52,457 bases of DNA from Rodentibacter mrazii (GCF_001998825.1 NZ_MLHG01000003.1:1-52457), one strand, 5' to 3'. Shown: positions 36,615-46,267, counted from the first letter of the stretch. The notes: generated by a model not told the origin, from the sequence alone. A program made the numbers and translations.

Positions 36615-36679
36615 TCTTTTATGCAACTATTTCCCATTTGATTAATCAAATAGACGATACCATTTTAGTCGAGAAAATA

Positions 36680-37450
36680 ATGAATAAATATTTGATTTCC
36701 TTGGATAAAGATGAACAGCGACGTGCGCTTTTCTTTTCGCAACCCGATACGGCGGATTTCTGTGTATTTTCTGCAATCAATACGATGCAACGTGAATGGG
36801 AAGAATTGGCGCAGCAGTTTGATTTGGCTCAGTTTGAACGGTGTTACGGGCGTAAAGTGACCAAGGGTGAAATCGGCTGTACTCTAAGTCATCTTGAGGT
36901 GTATCGTTTGATTGTGGAAGATGAATCGGTGGCGGACGATGATTATGCCTTAGTGTGTGAAGATGATGCGTTGTTTGCACCAAATTTCCAACAAAATTTG
37001 ACCGCACTTTTAAGCCAAAATAATGCCATGCCGATTGTGCTTATCGGGCAATCAAAAATTGCTCAATTTAATGATATTGAGCTGGAAATTAATTACCCCA
37101 CGACTTTTTCATTTTTGTGTCATAAAGCGGGCGATGTGGCTTATGCCTATCCCTATAAAAGTTATTTTGCCGGTACGGTAGGATATTTGATCAAAAAATC
37201 TGCCGCACGTGCTTTTCTCAAACTGCTTGAACAAGGCAAACCTTTTTGGCTTGCTGATGACTTTTTATTATTTGAAACGAGATTTGCCTTGCCGAATCAA
37301 GTGGTTCGTCCGCTGATGGTGATCGAAAATCCAAAATTAGTCAGCAATCTTGAGGCGATTCGAGGTTCTCAAGCCAATAATCTTGCGAAAAAATTGATGA
37401 AATATCCGCTGAAAAAAATAATGGCGATTCGGAAAAATTTAGGAAAATAA
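36680..37450 (+). CDS. Glycosyltransferase family 25 (LOS-type)
   Basis: The 256-residue protein starts [15 protein letters not shown] and has the GT25 motifs [18 protein letters not shown] and LVCEDDALF, with the acidic pair of the active site. Haemophilus GT25 enzymes (Lex2B, LpsA, Lob1 types) add glucose or galactose to LOS; the sugar added here cannot be read. The frame reaches back to a TTG at 36638, but the ATG at 36680 gives the family N-terminus. The stop abuts the next start. No tetranucleotide repeats, so no sign of phase variation. Confidence 0.85.
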   Translation: MNKYLISLDKDEQRRALFFSQPDTADFCVFSAINTMQREWEELAQQFDLAQFERCYGRKVTKGEIGCTLSHLEVYRLIVEDESVADDDYALVCEDDALFAPNFQQNLTALLSQNNAMPIVLIGQSKIAQFNDIELEINYPTTFSFLCHKAGDVAYAYPYKSYFAGTVGYLIKKSAARAFLKLLEQGKPFWLADDFLLFETRFALPNQVVRPLMVIENPKLVSNLEAIRGSQANNLAKKLMKYPLKKIMAIRKNLGK

Positions 37451-38650
37451 ATGACTGCACTTTTTAATCTTTTTTATATTTATGATCCGTGGTTTTTCCA
37501 TGTTGTACGTATGTCTGTTGTGGTGGGGAGCATCGCATTTGGCGTTTTAATTTATCGCTATGTGAAAAAACAAAACCTCCAAGGTATTGTGGTGCCAATG
37601 GATAGTTTAGCTGTATTGTTAGGGCTAATTTTATTGAGTGTCGTGCCTCTGCTGATTAATGGCACAAGGGATTTTTCGGTGATCATGATGTATGTGAAAT
37701 CACTGATTTTATTTATTTTCGGTATTGGGTTTTATAACGCTTTTTATGGGATACCAAACGGGCAACAACGGCTTGTACGAGATTTGCAAATCGGGGTGGC
37801 GGTACAATTTGTATTTGGCATATTAGCGTTGTTTGGCATCTCCTTTTTGGTGGATTTTTTGCTTTCAACCAATGCGGTTTTGCCCGCACGGTTTTATGGT
37901 TCGGAACAGGAATACCGCCTGTATAACATCACGGCCACCGCTTTTTTCCAACTGAGTTTATTTTACTTAATACTGTTCCATTTTTTATTAGCGTATAACG
38001 CAAAACATAACAGCATACCGAGTATTTTGGTGTTTTTGATGCTCTGTATCGGGTTGATTTCCGGCAGAACCTTTTTGTTGCTTTCCGTGGTGAGTATTGC
38101 CGTGTATTTTAAATGGCGATATGTACCATCGTTGATTGTATTTTTACTAGTAGTGCTGGGATTGGCTTATTTTATGCCAAAAAATCCTTATGTTGCGCAT
38201 GCTTTAGAACCGGTCATTAATTTATTACACGGATCCGGTTTTGTCAGTTCTTCTACGGATACCTTGGTCAAAAATCATCTATTTATGCCGACTTTGAAAC
38301 AGTTTATCTGCGGTGATGGCATGTATATGACAGGGCAGCTAGAAACAGGGCGTTATTATGGTAATACGGATTCCGGTTTTTTACGTCAGATTTTATATGG
38401 TGGTCTGGCTTATATGCTGGTTTGTTTCTTTGTCACCTTTTATTTTGTCCGCAAAGTGGCATTAAATTGGTTTGATGGCAGTTGGAAATTCATGCTTTCC
38501 TCCTTTGTCATTCTTGCCGCCTGCAACATCAAAGCCGATACTTTTGCTTTTCCGGGCATTATGTTTGTGATGCTGATGTTTTTGTCATTATTTGGCTCTC
38601 ACGGCAAACAACGCATTTTCTTAGTACAGAATGAGGGAAAAAATGTTTAG
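37451..38650 (+). CDS. O-antigen polymerase-like membrane protein (Wzy-type)
   Basis: The 399-residue protein has about ten hydrophobic segments and a large polar loop (about 265-305: LHGSGFVSSSTDTLVKNHL, CGDGMYMTG, YGNTDSGFLRQ) as found in Wzy polymerases and WaaL ligases. The NTDSGFLRQILYGG motif is typical of polymerase-like proteins. It starts directly after the GT25 gene and overlaps the GT2 gene by 8 bases. Polymerase or ligase cannot be decided by sequence alone. Confidence 0.7.
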   Translation: MTALFNLFYIYDPWFFHVVRMSVVVGSIAFGVLIYRYVKKQNLQGIVVPMDSLAVLLGLILLSVVPLLINGTRDFSVIMMYVKSLILFIFGIGFYNAFYGIPNGQQRLVRDLQIGVAVQFVFGILALFGISFLVDFLLSTNAVLPARFYGSEQEYRLYNITATAFFQLSLFYLILFHFLLAYNAKHNSIPSILVFLMLCIGLISGRTFLLLSVVSIAVYFKWRYVPSLIVFLLVVLGLAYFMPKNPYVAHALEPVINLLHGSGFVSSSTDTLVKNHLFMPTLKQFICGDGMYMTGQLETGRYYGNTDSGFLRQILYGGLAYMLVCFFVTFYFVRKVALNWFDGSWKFMLSSFVILAACNIKADTFAFPGIMFVMLMFLSLFGSHGKQRIFLVQNEGKNV

Positions 38651-39524
38651 TATTATTGTTCCGTCTTACAATCGAAAATCGGAAATTCCCGCTTTATTGG
38701 AAAGTTTAACTCAGCAAACCTACAAAAATTTTGAGGTGGTGATTGTTGATGATCACTCAACAGAGCCTGTTGTGTTGGAGAAGTCCTATCCTTTTAAGGT
38801 GAACGTAATTCGTAATGAAACCAATCAGGGGGCTGCGGAAAGTCGAAATATCGGTGCACGTGTGGCATTGGGAGAGTGGTTGCTATTTTTAGATGATGAT
38901 GATCGTTTTGCTGAGAATAAATGTGAGAGATTGGCAGAGGTGATTAACAAACACTCCGATATTAATTTCATTTACCACCCGGCAAAATGCGAAATGGTGA
39001 ATGAAGGTTTTACCTATGTGACCAAACCGATCTCACCACAAGAAGTTAGTGTGGAACGGATTTTACTTGCCAACAAAATTGGTGGTATGCCGATGGTAGC
39101 GGTGAAGAAAGATCTTTTCTTAAAAATAGGCGGATTATCAACCGAACTTCGCTCTTTGGAAGACTATGATTTCCTCTTAAAAGTGATCAAAGAGCCTGAT
39201 TTCAAGCCTTATATGCTGAGCGAGCCATTGACCTCTTGCACTTTTCACACCAAACGTGCCAGTGTCTCAACGGATACCACCAACACAGAAAAAGCTATTG
39301 ATTACATTCGTGAGCATTATGTGGAAACACAAGAGCAGGCACATAATTTCAACATCAACGCCAGCTATATTTTGGCTTATCCACATATCATGAACTTATC
39401 ACGCAAGGCGGCATATTATTATTTCGATATTTTTAAACAAACCAAAAGTATTAAACAATTTGTGATGGCGATGATTGTGCTGATTTCGCCGAAACTGGCA
39501 CTGAATTTGAAACGTTTTATGTAA
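38643..39524 (+). CDS. Glycosyltransferase family 2
   Basis: The 293-residue protein has a GT-A fold start (MFSIIVPSYNRKSEIPALLE), the nucleotide-binding VVIVDDHSTEP, NQGAAESRNIGA and the metal-binding LLFLDDDDRF. It transfers a sugar to the growing unit. I chose ATG 38643 over ATG 38631, since GAGGG lies 5 bases before it. It overlaps the polymerase-like gene by 8 bases. Confidence 0.85.
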   Translation: MFSIIVPSYNRKSEIPALLESLTQQTYKNFEVVIVDDHSTEPVVLEKSYPFKVNVIRNETNQGAAESRNIGARVALGEWLLFLDDDDRFAENKCERLAEVINKHSDINFIYHPAKCEMVNEGFTYVTKPISPQEVSVERILLANKIGGMPMVAVKKDLFLKIGGLSTELRSLEDYDFLLKVIKEPDFKPYMLSEPLTSCTFHTKRASVSTDTTNTEKAIDYIREHYVETQEQAHNFNINASYILAYPHIMNLSRKAAYYYFDIFKQTKSIKQFVMAMIVLISPKLALNLKRFM

Positions 39525-39538
39525 TAGAAAAGGTGGTT

Positions 39539-40342
39539 ATGAAATTTTCAGTTTTAATGTCTTTATATATTAAGGAAAATCCGCAATTTTTACGGGAATG
39601 TTTTGAAAGTTTAGCCGCTCAAACCCATCGGGCGGATGAAATTGTTTTAGTATTTGATGGTGCGGTTACTGAGGAACTGGAAGCAGTTGTTTCCGAATTT
39701 GAAAAACAGTTACCGTTAAAATTGGTGAAACTACCGCAAAATCGAGGGCTGGGCAATGCCTTAAATGAGGGCTTGAAACATTGTTCCTATAACTGGGTTT
39801 TCCGTATGGATACAGATGATATTTGCGTGCCGGAACGTTTTGCAAAGCAAGTGGCATTTATTGAAAAACACCCTGACACCATTATTTTTGGCGGACAAAT
39901 TGCCGAGTTTGGCGAGAATGTGAATGATATTGTTGCCTATCGCCGTGTGCCGATAGAAGCGCAAGATATTGTGAAATTTACCCAAAAACGTTGTCCTTTT
40001 AACCATATGACGGTGGCATATCAGAAAAGTGCGGTGGTAAATTGTGGGGGTTATGAAGATCTACAAGAAGACTATTACTTATGGATTAAGCTCGTTGCAC
40101 AAGGTCAAGCGGTGGCAAATTTACCGGATATTTTGGTTTATGCTCGAGTAGGCAATGGAATGGTAGGGCGGCGTCGCGGTTTAAATCAGGCTAAAGCGGA
40201 ATGGCGGTTATTTAAACTCAAATACCGTTTAGGCATACAGGATTTAGTCTCCGGTTTATTTATTTTTATTTTACGATCCGCTTCTCGTTTATTGCCGACC
40301 TCATTATTGAAAACGGCTTATAATCAATTTTTAAGAAAATAA
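39539..40342 (+). CDS. Glycosyltransferase family 2 (AmsE-like)
   Basis: The 267-residue protein starts MKFSVLMSLYIKENPQFLRE, with EIVLVFDGAVTEELE, PQNRGLGNALNEGL and FRMDTDDICVPERF (D-x-D). This is like the amylovoran AmsE group and LgtD-type enzymes. AGGTGG overlaps the region before ATG 39539; an in-frame GTG at 39533 is possible. An uptake signal lies near residue 163. It ends the plus-strand sugar operon, though mltB-like follows after 25 bases. Confidence 0.83.
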   Translation: MKFSVLMSLYIKENPQFLRECFESLAAQTHRADEIVLVFDGAVTEELEAVVSEFEKQLPLKLVKLPQNRGLGNALNEGLKHCSYNWVFRMDTDDICVPERFAKQVAFIEKHPDTIIFGGQIAEFGENVNDIVAYRRVPIEAQDIVKFTQKRCPFNHMTVAYQKSAVVNCGGYEDLQEDYYLWIKLVAQGQAVANLPDILVYARVGNGMVGRRRGLNQAKAEWRLFKLKYRLGIQDLVSGLFIFILRSASRLLPTSLLKTAYNQFLRK

Positions 40343-40367
40343 AATGATATTAATAGAAGGAAAGTAA

Positions 40368-41474
40368 ATGAAAAAAATCTCGGTATTGTCCACCACACTT
40401 TTATCTTGTTTACTCGTGGGATGTTCTAGCAGTAGCCAAAGTTCATCAGTTAAAAACATTCCTGCAATTAGTCGTCATGCGGTTTATTCCAAACCCCGTA
40501 CACCGGATAATTTTAACGATTATGTACAATTTTTAAAGGGCAAAGCAGTAGCAGAAGGTGTTTCCCTTGCTACCTTAAATACACAAAATAATATTCGTTA
40601 TGTGGAAAAAGCCGTAGCGTTAGATCGTGTACAGGCAGGGCTGGCAGCAAGACGTGATCCGAACCAACCTCCCATGTTGAATCCGAACGGCACGACCAAT
40701 TATCTCAATAAAGTATTAACCAATAGTAAAGTGAATGTGGCGGAAGAGCGTTATTGGGAAGTTCAAGTGCCGCTTCAACGGGCAAGCCGACGTTATGGCG
40801 TACAACAAGAATATATTCTTGCATTATGGGGTATGGAAAGCAGTTTTGGGCATTATCAAGGGAGTTATGATGTGTTATCCGCTTTAGCGACCCTTGCCTT
40901 TGACGGAAGACGTGAAGCCTTGTTTAGCAAAGAGTTCGTCAATGCGATGAAAATGCTGGACAGTAATTATATTCAACGTCCCAAAATGTTAGGATCTTGG
41001 GCAGGCGCAATGGGGCAAACCCAATTTATGCCAAGTGCATTCTTAAATTATGCAGCGGACGGCAATGGTGATGGAGAGAAAGATATTTGGACAAACCAAT
41101 TTGATACTTTTGCCTCTATTGCAAATTATTTACACACCGTTGGTTGGGACGATAAATTGCCGTGGGGAATTGAAGTCACTTTAAATCAACCGCTTGATTT
41201 ATCTTTTTCTGGTATTGAGAAAAATAAAGCCCGCTCTTTACGTGATTGGCAGGCTCAAGGCGTGATACCGTTAAGTTTCAGTGCGCAAGAACAAGCAAAA
41301 CTGACCGCACTTTCCCATGCGGATCTTTGGCTTGTCCGTCCGGATAAGCAAGTGGGGCGGGCATTTTTGGTGTCTAATAATTTTCGCACGATTTTAGATT
41401 GGAATAAATCCAATTATTTTGCTGTGAGTATCGGAATGTTTGCGGATCGAATTAAGGAAAGGGTCGGATTATAA
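40368..41474 (+). CDS. MltB-type lytic murein transglycosylase, lipoprotein
   Basis: It cleaves peptidoglycan glycan strands to 1,6-anhydro ends at the outer membrane. The 368-residue precursor has a lipobox with Cys19 (LVGCSSS) and an SLT_2 (MltB) domain with catalytic Glu157 in LALWGMESSFGHYQG, followed by SWAGAMGQTQFMPSAFLNYA. E. coli MltB has 361. AGGA lies before the ATG. It could be transcribed with the sugar genes, since only 25 bases precede it. A strong terminator follows. Confidence 0.88.
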   Translation: MKKISVLSTTLLSCLLVGCSSSSQSSSVKNIPAISRHAVYSKPRTPDNFNDYVQFLKGKAVAEGVSLATLNTQNNIRYVEKAVALDRVQAGLAARRDPNQPPMLNPNGTTNYLNKVLTNSKVNVAEERYWEVQVPLQRASRRYGVQQEYILALWGMESSFGHYQGSYDVLSALATLAFDGRREALFSKEFVNAMKMLDSNYIQRPKMLGSWAGAMGQTQFMPSAFLNYAADGNGDGEKDIWTNQFDTFASIANYLHTVGWDDKLPWGIEVTLNQPLDLSFSGIEKNKARSLRDWQAQGVIPLSFSAQEQAKLTALSHADLWLVRPDKQVGRAFLVSNNFRTILDWNKSNYFAVSIGMFADRIKERVGL

Positions 41475-41510
41475 CGATATTATGTAGCAGATGCAGGATT
41501 ATATAACAAA

Positions 41511-41542
41511 ACGGCGGTCAATTTGACCACCGTTTTTTTTTT
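41511..41542 (+). terminator. Terminator after the mltB-like gene
   Basis: ACGG-C-GGTCA and TGACC-A-CCGT pair with one mismatch around AATT, followed by ten T. It includes a piece of an uptake-signal-like sequence (GCGGTCAATTT). Confidence 0.85.
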
Positions 41543-41562
41543 GCTTGGTTAGACAACAAATA

Positions 41563-42174
41563 TTATTTTGCAGCCGGTTTTTCTGCATTAGGAGTAGCTG
41601 GTTGAGCCGGAGCCGGGTTAAATTTAGCTTCAATTTGTGCACCAAGCTCAGCTAAAGCTTGCATTTTGCTTTGTAATTGTGCTGCTTGTTCGGCATAAGC
41701 TTTTTGATCTGCTTCCGTTTTCACATTTGCTTGAGTAACCAATAATTGGCTCGCAAGAGTCAATACTTCTTTGGTTTGATTTTTCGCATTGCTGATTAAA
41801 TCGGATTTCAAATCAAGTGCATCTAAACTTGCAATACTTGCTTGAACATTCTTGTTAAATTCTTCAATGGCTGCTTTTGCTTTATTTTCATCTTTGGCTG
41901 CGGCTGCCGCACTTAATGCTTGCTGTAATTTTTGTTGATTTTGAGCTTGCACTGCACCTTGCTCTTGATTCCAAGCGATTAATTTTTCGTAATCTGCTTT
42001 TTCTTGTGCTTCAGCAGTCATTGCCGGAGCCGTTGTTTCAGCAGGTTTTGCCGCTTCAGTCTGCTGAGTTGTTTCAGGTTTAGCTGCATCAGCCGTTTTG
42101 TCTGCGGCTTTATCGCAAGCAGTTAAGAATAAAGTAAACAATGCAGTTGCAGTAATTTTTGTTAATTTGTTCAT
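41563..42174 (-). CDS. Ala/Lys/Gln-rich lipoprotein of unknown function
   Basis: The 203-residue precursor has a lipobox with Cys20 (LFTLFLTACDK), a low-complexity Thr/Ala/Pro/Lys segment (about 25-55), a long helical region likely to be a coiled coil (about 58-185) and a Pro/Ala tail. I do not recognise a domain. AAGGA lies before the ATG. It lies 107 bases downstream of the cytochrome gene, on the same strand; no terminator is visible between them, so read-through is possible. Confidence 0.7.
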   Translation of the reverse strand: MNKLTKITATALFTLFLTACDKAADKTADAAKPETTQQTEAAKPAETTAPAMTAEAQEKADYEKLIAWNQEQGAVQAQNQQKLQQALSAAAAAKDENKAKAAIEEFNKNVQASIASLDALDLKSDLISNAKNQTKEVLTLASQLLVTQANVKTEADQKAYAEQAAQLQSKMQALAELGAQIEAKFNPAPAQPATPNAEKPAAK

Positions 42175-42281
42175 AAGTAATCCTTTGAATTGGAAATTAA
42201 AAAAGTATTTGTTGGATGATTAAGTCCACGTTTACCTCAGACTGCCTATTTTCGGATTAGTTTAAAATTTTTTCAAGAAAT

Positions 42282-42599
42282 TTATTTTAAGATTGGCACG
42301 AACTCGGATAAGGCTTTTATTTCCTCTTCGCTTAAACGTTGTTTTGCCGGATTGCCGGCTCCAATAATATTTTCTTTTTTGCGTTCAAAAAGTGCGGTTG
42401 AAATCTCTTCCGTTTTTAATTGATTGATGATTTTAGATTCACCCATTGCCGCTTTCTCGCCTTTTTTCCCGTGACAAGTAGCACAGGAGCGTTTGTAAAT
42501 TTTTTCTGCTTTGCTGAAAACAGGAGTATTAGCGGTCTCGGCTTGAGCAAAAAAAGCAATACAGAGCAAGCCTCCGAGAAATAAATGAAGCCCTTTCAT
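42282..42599 (-). CDS. Small periplasmic c-type cytochrome
   Basis: The 105-residue precursor has a signal peptide (cleavage after FAQA, residue 20) and one haem site CATCH at 39-43, with the C-terminal helix of class I cytochromes (LSEEEIKALSEFVPILK). Met52 is the only downstream Met and could be the axial ligand. It ends the FTR1-P19 operon, 18 bases after the TlpA-like gene. An electron-transfer role in reducing or oxidising iron is an inference from position. An uptake signal lies in the middle. Confidence 0.85.
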   Translation of the reverse strand: MKGLHLFLGGLLCIAFFAQAETANTPVFSKAEKIYKRSCATCHGKKGEKAAMGESKIINQLKTEEISTALFERKKENIIGAGNPAKQRLSEEEIKALSEFVPILK

Positions 42600-42617
42600 T
42601 GATGATCCTTTTAAGTG

Positions 42618-43100
42618 TTATTTTTTGAATAATTTATCTAATTCTTGCTGAGGAATTTTGCCTTCAAATTTGGCTTGAATATAGCCTTTATCATCAATGA
42701 TGAAGGAAGTCGGCGTACCGACTAATTGATATCGCTCGGAGGTGATTTTCATTTGATCTTTAATCACCGATTGGGTGAGTTGATGTTTGGCGACGACCGC
42801 TTTGGTGTCCATATTTTCACCATCAACATTGATGGCGATGAGTTGGACTTTATTTGGATAGGCTTCATCAAGTTGCTCGAATGTTTTTAGTTCCGCCATA
42901 CAATGACCGCAGGTTTCCGACCAAAAGGTGAGTAATCGGGTACCTTGCCAACCTTTTAAGCTCACTTGTTTACCTTGTAGATCATAGGCGGCAAGTTCTG
43001 GTGCGGCGTTACCGAGAGTTGCTTTTTCTTCTTTACAAGAAACGGTGCTGAAAATGACCGCACTTAAGCAGAGTGATTTGAGTAAAAGTTTAATGTTCAT
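42618..43100 (-). CDS. TlpA-like thioredoxin lipoprotein
   Basis: The 160-residue precursor has a lipobox with Cys22 (FSTVSCKE) and a TlpA/ResA-type thioredoxin fold with CGHC (64-67, in LLTFWSETCGHCMAEL) and cis-proline VGTPTSF. Campylobacter jejuni has two thioredoxin-like genes at this place in its P19 locus. It overlaps the ATPase gene by 11 bases. It probably supplies reductant on the periplasmic side. The signal peptide part LSAVIF is encoded by an uptake signal. Confidence 0.85.
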   Translation of the reverse strand: MNIKLLLKSLCLSAVIFSTVSCKEEKATLGNAAPELAAYDLQGKQVSLKGWQGTRLLTFWSETCGHCMAELKTFEQLDEAYPNKVQLIAINVDGENMDTKAVVAKHQLTQSVIKDQMKITSERYQLVGTPTSFIIDDKGYIQAKFEGKIPQQELDKLFKK

Positions 43101-43761
43101 TTCGTTCTTCCCGTAAAAACTTACCGTGTTGAAGATAAATGGTACGATCAGTGAGTTCGCCCAGTTCCGGATTATGGGTCACCATGACAATGGTTCTCCC
43201 TTGGCGGTTTAATTCTTGTAATAAGTCTAAGATTAATGCCTCATTTTTTTCGTCCAAATTACCAGTGGGTTCATCGGCAAAAATAACAGGAGGCTGATTG
43301 ACAAGGGCACGAGCAATGCAAACGCGCTGTTGTTCGCCGCCGGAAAGTTGGCTTGGTCTGTGATCCATACGATGTCCTAATCCCACTTGTTCTAATACGG
43401 CTTTTGCCGCCGCTTCGTCAATGACACTATGATAATGTTGAGCGAGCATGACATTTTCAAGGGCGGTTAAATAGGGAATCAAATGGAATTGTTGAAACAC
43501 CAAGCCGATTTTCTCCGCACGAAAACGTTGGCGACCGATTTCATCTAATTGGGCGGCATCAATGCCGGCTAAAATAACTTTCCCTTCACTGGCAGTGTCC
43601 AGCCCGGTGAGAATGTTCATCAAGGTCGTTTTACCTGAGCCGGAGGCGCCCATAATAGCAACAAATTCGCCCTGTTTAATTTGAATATTAATATCTTCAA
43701 GTGCGGTCACTTGACCGAAGCGTTTATATAAATGTTTTGTTTCGATAACAAATTGAGTCAT
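43090..43761 (-). CDS. ABC transporter ATP-binding protein (LolD/MacB class)
   Basis: The 223-residue ATPase has Walker A GASGSGKTT (38-46), LSGGEQQRV and Walker B VIFADEPTGNLDEKN. It works with the two FtsX-like permeases next to it. I chose ATG 43761 (MTQFVIETKHLYKRFGQ), with AGAGAA upstream; an in-frame ATG at 43776 has no ribosome binding site. It is the counterpart of the ATPase in the C. jejuni P19 locus. Confidence 0.88.
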   Translation of the reverse strand: MTQFVIETKHLYKRFGQVTALEDINIQIKQGEFVAIMGASGSGKTTLMNILTGLDTASEGKVILAGIDAAQLDEIGRQRFRAEKIGLVFQQFHLIPYLTALENVMLAQHYHSVIDEAAAKAVLEQVGLGHRMDHRPSQLSGGEQQRVCIARALVNQPPVIFADEPTGNLDEKNEALILDLLQELNRQGRTIVMVTHNPELGELTDRTIYLQHGKFLREERNEH

Positions 43762-43813
43762 AGTTTTCTCTTTCATTTTGTTAGGCGATTTTTTCTCAAC
43801 CTATGCCTTAGAT

Positions 43814-44947
43814 TTATTCACCTTTTAGTACATTCGCCGTCTGAATACTTAATGCACGACGTGTTGGTAGGATAACGGCGATAAATGCGACCAACAAGGA
43901 GAGCATAATAGTGATAGGGAAGACCGGTAAACGCATATCAATGTAAGATTTAAAGACCGTTAAGCCTAAAATCTGAGCGAGTAAATAACCAAATATTAAT
44001 CCGACTAAAATGGCACAGACGGCAATAATAAGAATTTCTGTACAGATTTGCTTAATAATATCCGACTGTTTTGCCCCTAATGCTTTTTGTAGGGCAAATT
44101 CTTTGGCACGTTCGCCGACAATCGCGATCAATGTGGTGTTCACACAAAGTGTAGCCAACACTAAAATTACTAAAGAGATTAGTCCCATTAGCCCTTTGAT
44201 TTTATCTAAAATTTGCCCTTCCGAGGAGGAAACTTTACGGATCGGGCGGGCAGTGAGATCTTGATATTGTTGCATAATATTTTCTGCAAACTGATCGACC
44301 TGACCCAGTTCATTTCTGACATTGAGTAGCGCATTGTTAGCAAGCCCTTCTTTTTCCAACCAATTCTGCGCAAAATCAAGATTGACGATGAGCATATTAT
44401 CTGTGGCATCACCGGCTTCTACAATGGCTTTAATGGTGAATTGATGTTTTTCTACCGCATTTTTTGACAGTTGTAGTTTATCGCCGATTTTTAAATTGAG
44501 ACGTTCGGCAAGAGTTTTTCCAATCATGGCATTGCGATCATCAAAATTCACATTAATGGCGGAACCGCTAATTTGCCAATAAGGGGCTAAAACCCGCATA
44601 TCTTCAAAACGAACGCCCATAATAACGATTTTTTCCAACTCACTGCGTGTTATGCCGTAAAGATAGGGGCTGGCTGCGGTGATTAATCCCTGTGGCGCTT
44701 GTTGCAAAATTTCATCAATTTGACTCACAGAAACCATTTCGCCTTTTGTCGAACCAATATAGAAATTGGCACCAAAGGTTCGAAGTTCTTGGCTCATTTT
44801 TGTGTTGATATCGAAATAAACGGCCGCCATGGCGGTAACAATGCCGGCACCGACAGTTAAGGCAGTGAAAATAATCATCACCCGTTGTAAACGTAGACGC
44901 AGTGCACGGAAAATTAATCGCCAAAACATACTTTTATTATCTGCCAT
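43814..44947 (-). CDS. FtsX-like ABC permease (second), iron locus
   Basis: The 377-residue protein has the MacB/FtsX layout: an N-terminal membrane segment (RVMIIFTALTVGAGIVTAMAAV), a large periplasmic domain and three C-terminal membrane segments with VGERAKEFALQKALGAKQSDI. I chose ATG 44947 (MADNKSMFWRLIF), with GAGGT 6 bases upstream; it overlaps the first permease by 11 bases. A longer frame reaches 45013, without support. Proteins of this class use ATP to move or drive periplasmic parts; the role in iron uptake is not settled. Confidence 0.85.
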   Translation of the reverse strand: MADNKSMFWRLIFRALRLRLQRVMIIFTALTVGAGIVTAMAAVYFDINTKMSQELRTFGANFYIGSTKGEMVSVSQIDEILQQAPQGLITAASPYLYGITRSELEKIVIMGVRFEDMRVLAPYWQISGSAINVNFDDRNAMIGKTLAERLNLKIGDKLQLSKNAVEKHQFTIKAIVEAGDATDNMLIVNLDFAQNWLEKEGLANNALLNVRNELGQVDQFAENIMQQYQDLTARPIRKVSSSEGQILDKIKGLMGLISLVILVLATLCVNTTLIAIVGERAKEFALQKALGAKQSDIIKQICTEILIIAVCAILVGLIFGYLLAQILGLTVFKSYIDMRLPVFPITIMLSLLVAFIAVILPTRRALSIQTANVLKGE

Positions 44948-46265
44948 AAAGCACCTCAACGGGATAAAGTTTGGCAATACGATGGGCTGGGAACCAAGTA
45001 CCGATAAGGGCAATCAATATTGAAAGTACGAGTACGCAAGGGATCACGATCCAAGCAAAACTGAGCGGTACGCCAAAAAGTGTGAAACCAATAAATTTTG
45101 CCAAGCCCCAACCGGCTAAACATCCCAAGATACCGCCAATCAATGCACTTAATACGGCTTCGCAATAAAACAGCAGAACGATCTGCCACTGGTAAGCACC
45201 CAAGGCTTTCATTAAACCGATTTCTTTGCTTCGTTCAATAATGCTGGAACTCATCAGCGAGGCAATACCCATTGCTGCTGCAATTAATGCCGCAAGCGTG
45301 ACGACTGAGAGTAATAACTGAATTTTGCTGATGACCACACCCTCGGAGGCGGCAACTTGCCAGATAGGGCGAACAATCGCACCGGAAATGGCTTCTTCCA
45401 GTTGATGGGAGATCGAAGAGACATAGGCGGTGCAGTACCAACGGTCATACTCTTCCGCATCAAGGGCATCGGTATTGGTGCGCGCTTTACGGGAGAGGGT
45501 ATTTTCCGGTACGGTGAGAGCGGACACTTTCACCGATTGGACCTTACCTTCTAAACCAAGTAGGGTTTGCGCAGCACTTAACGGCATAACAATCTGATTA
45601 TCTTCCGCTCCGCCTGTGGTTAAAATACCTTGAATTTTAACCGCACTTTGAGCGGAAAAATCTTTTTCTTGATAGCTTAAATGAAGTGTATCGCCAATTT
45701 TCCAGCCGTTCACTTTGGCAAGCTGCGTACCCACAAGAATAGGAATGATTTCACTGAAATTGTCATTTTCATCATTTACCCAATTACCTTCCACCTGCCA
45801 ATAAGGGCTGATAATGCGTTGTCCGGTGTGATAATCTTCTTCATCGGGAATCGCAATGTAGTGATCGAAAAAGGTTCCTAGAATTGAAATGGATTCCGAA
45901 AGTGCGGTCGATTTTTCCGTTGTTTTTGTTACATTAACGGTTGCTGTTAATTGAGGGGCAAAGCCGACAATATTATTACGCCAAAAAATATCTTTAATGT
46001 TTGGCAGTTCTTTTTCATCAATAAAATCTCGCCCAGAAAGGGCGATATTCGAATTGAGTTCATCCGGTAAGGCAGCATTACTTGCCGGTTCAATCAAAAT
46101 ATTTGCGCCGTAAGATTTTAGTTCTTTTGCCATTTTATCGCCAATATCAATAGAAACGGCGAGCAAGGCGGAGACTAAACCGGCTGCTAAGAAAATGGTC
46201 ACAATGGCTAATAATTTTCGCTTAATACCAAAACGCCAAGATTGAAATAACATTCTCACTAACAT
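44937..46265 (-). CDS. FtsX-like ABC permease (first), iron locus
   Basis: The 442-residue protein has the same layout as the next gene: an N-terminal membrane segment (KRKLLAIVTIFLAAGLVSALLAV), a periplasmic domain and three C-terminal segments with IIERSKEIGLMKALGAYQWQI. AGAGGA lies 6 bases before the ATG, and two bases separate it from the DUF2318 stop. The two permeases differ in sequence and probably form a heterodimer. Confidence 0.87.
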   Translation of the reverse strand: MLVRMLFQSWRFGIKRKLLAIVTIFLAAGLVSALLAVSIDIGDKMAKELKSYGANILIEPASNAALPDELNSNIALSGRDFIDEKELPNIKDIFWRNNIVGFAPQLTATVNVTKTTEKSTALSESISILGTFFDHYIAIPDEEDYHTGQRIISPYWQVEGNWVNDENDNFSEIIPILVGTQLAKVNGWKIGDTLHLSYQEKDFSAQSAVKIQGILTTGGAEDNQIVMPLSAAQTLLGLEGKVQSVKVSALTVPENTLSRKARTNTDALDAEEYDRWYCTAYVSSISHQLEEAISGAIVRPIWQVAASEGVVISKIQLLLSVVTLAALIAAAMGIASLMSSSIIERSKEIGLMKALGAYQWQIVLLFYCEAVLSALIGGILGCLAGWGLAKFIGFTLFGVPLSFAWIVIPCVLVLSILIALIGTWFPAHRIAKLYPVEVLYGR

Positions 46266-46267
46266 TG

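Noticed and set aside
36680..40342. Phase-variation repeats in the glycosyltransferase genes
   Set aside because: I looked for tetranucleotide repeats such as CAAT, GCAA or AGTC at the 5' ends and found none.
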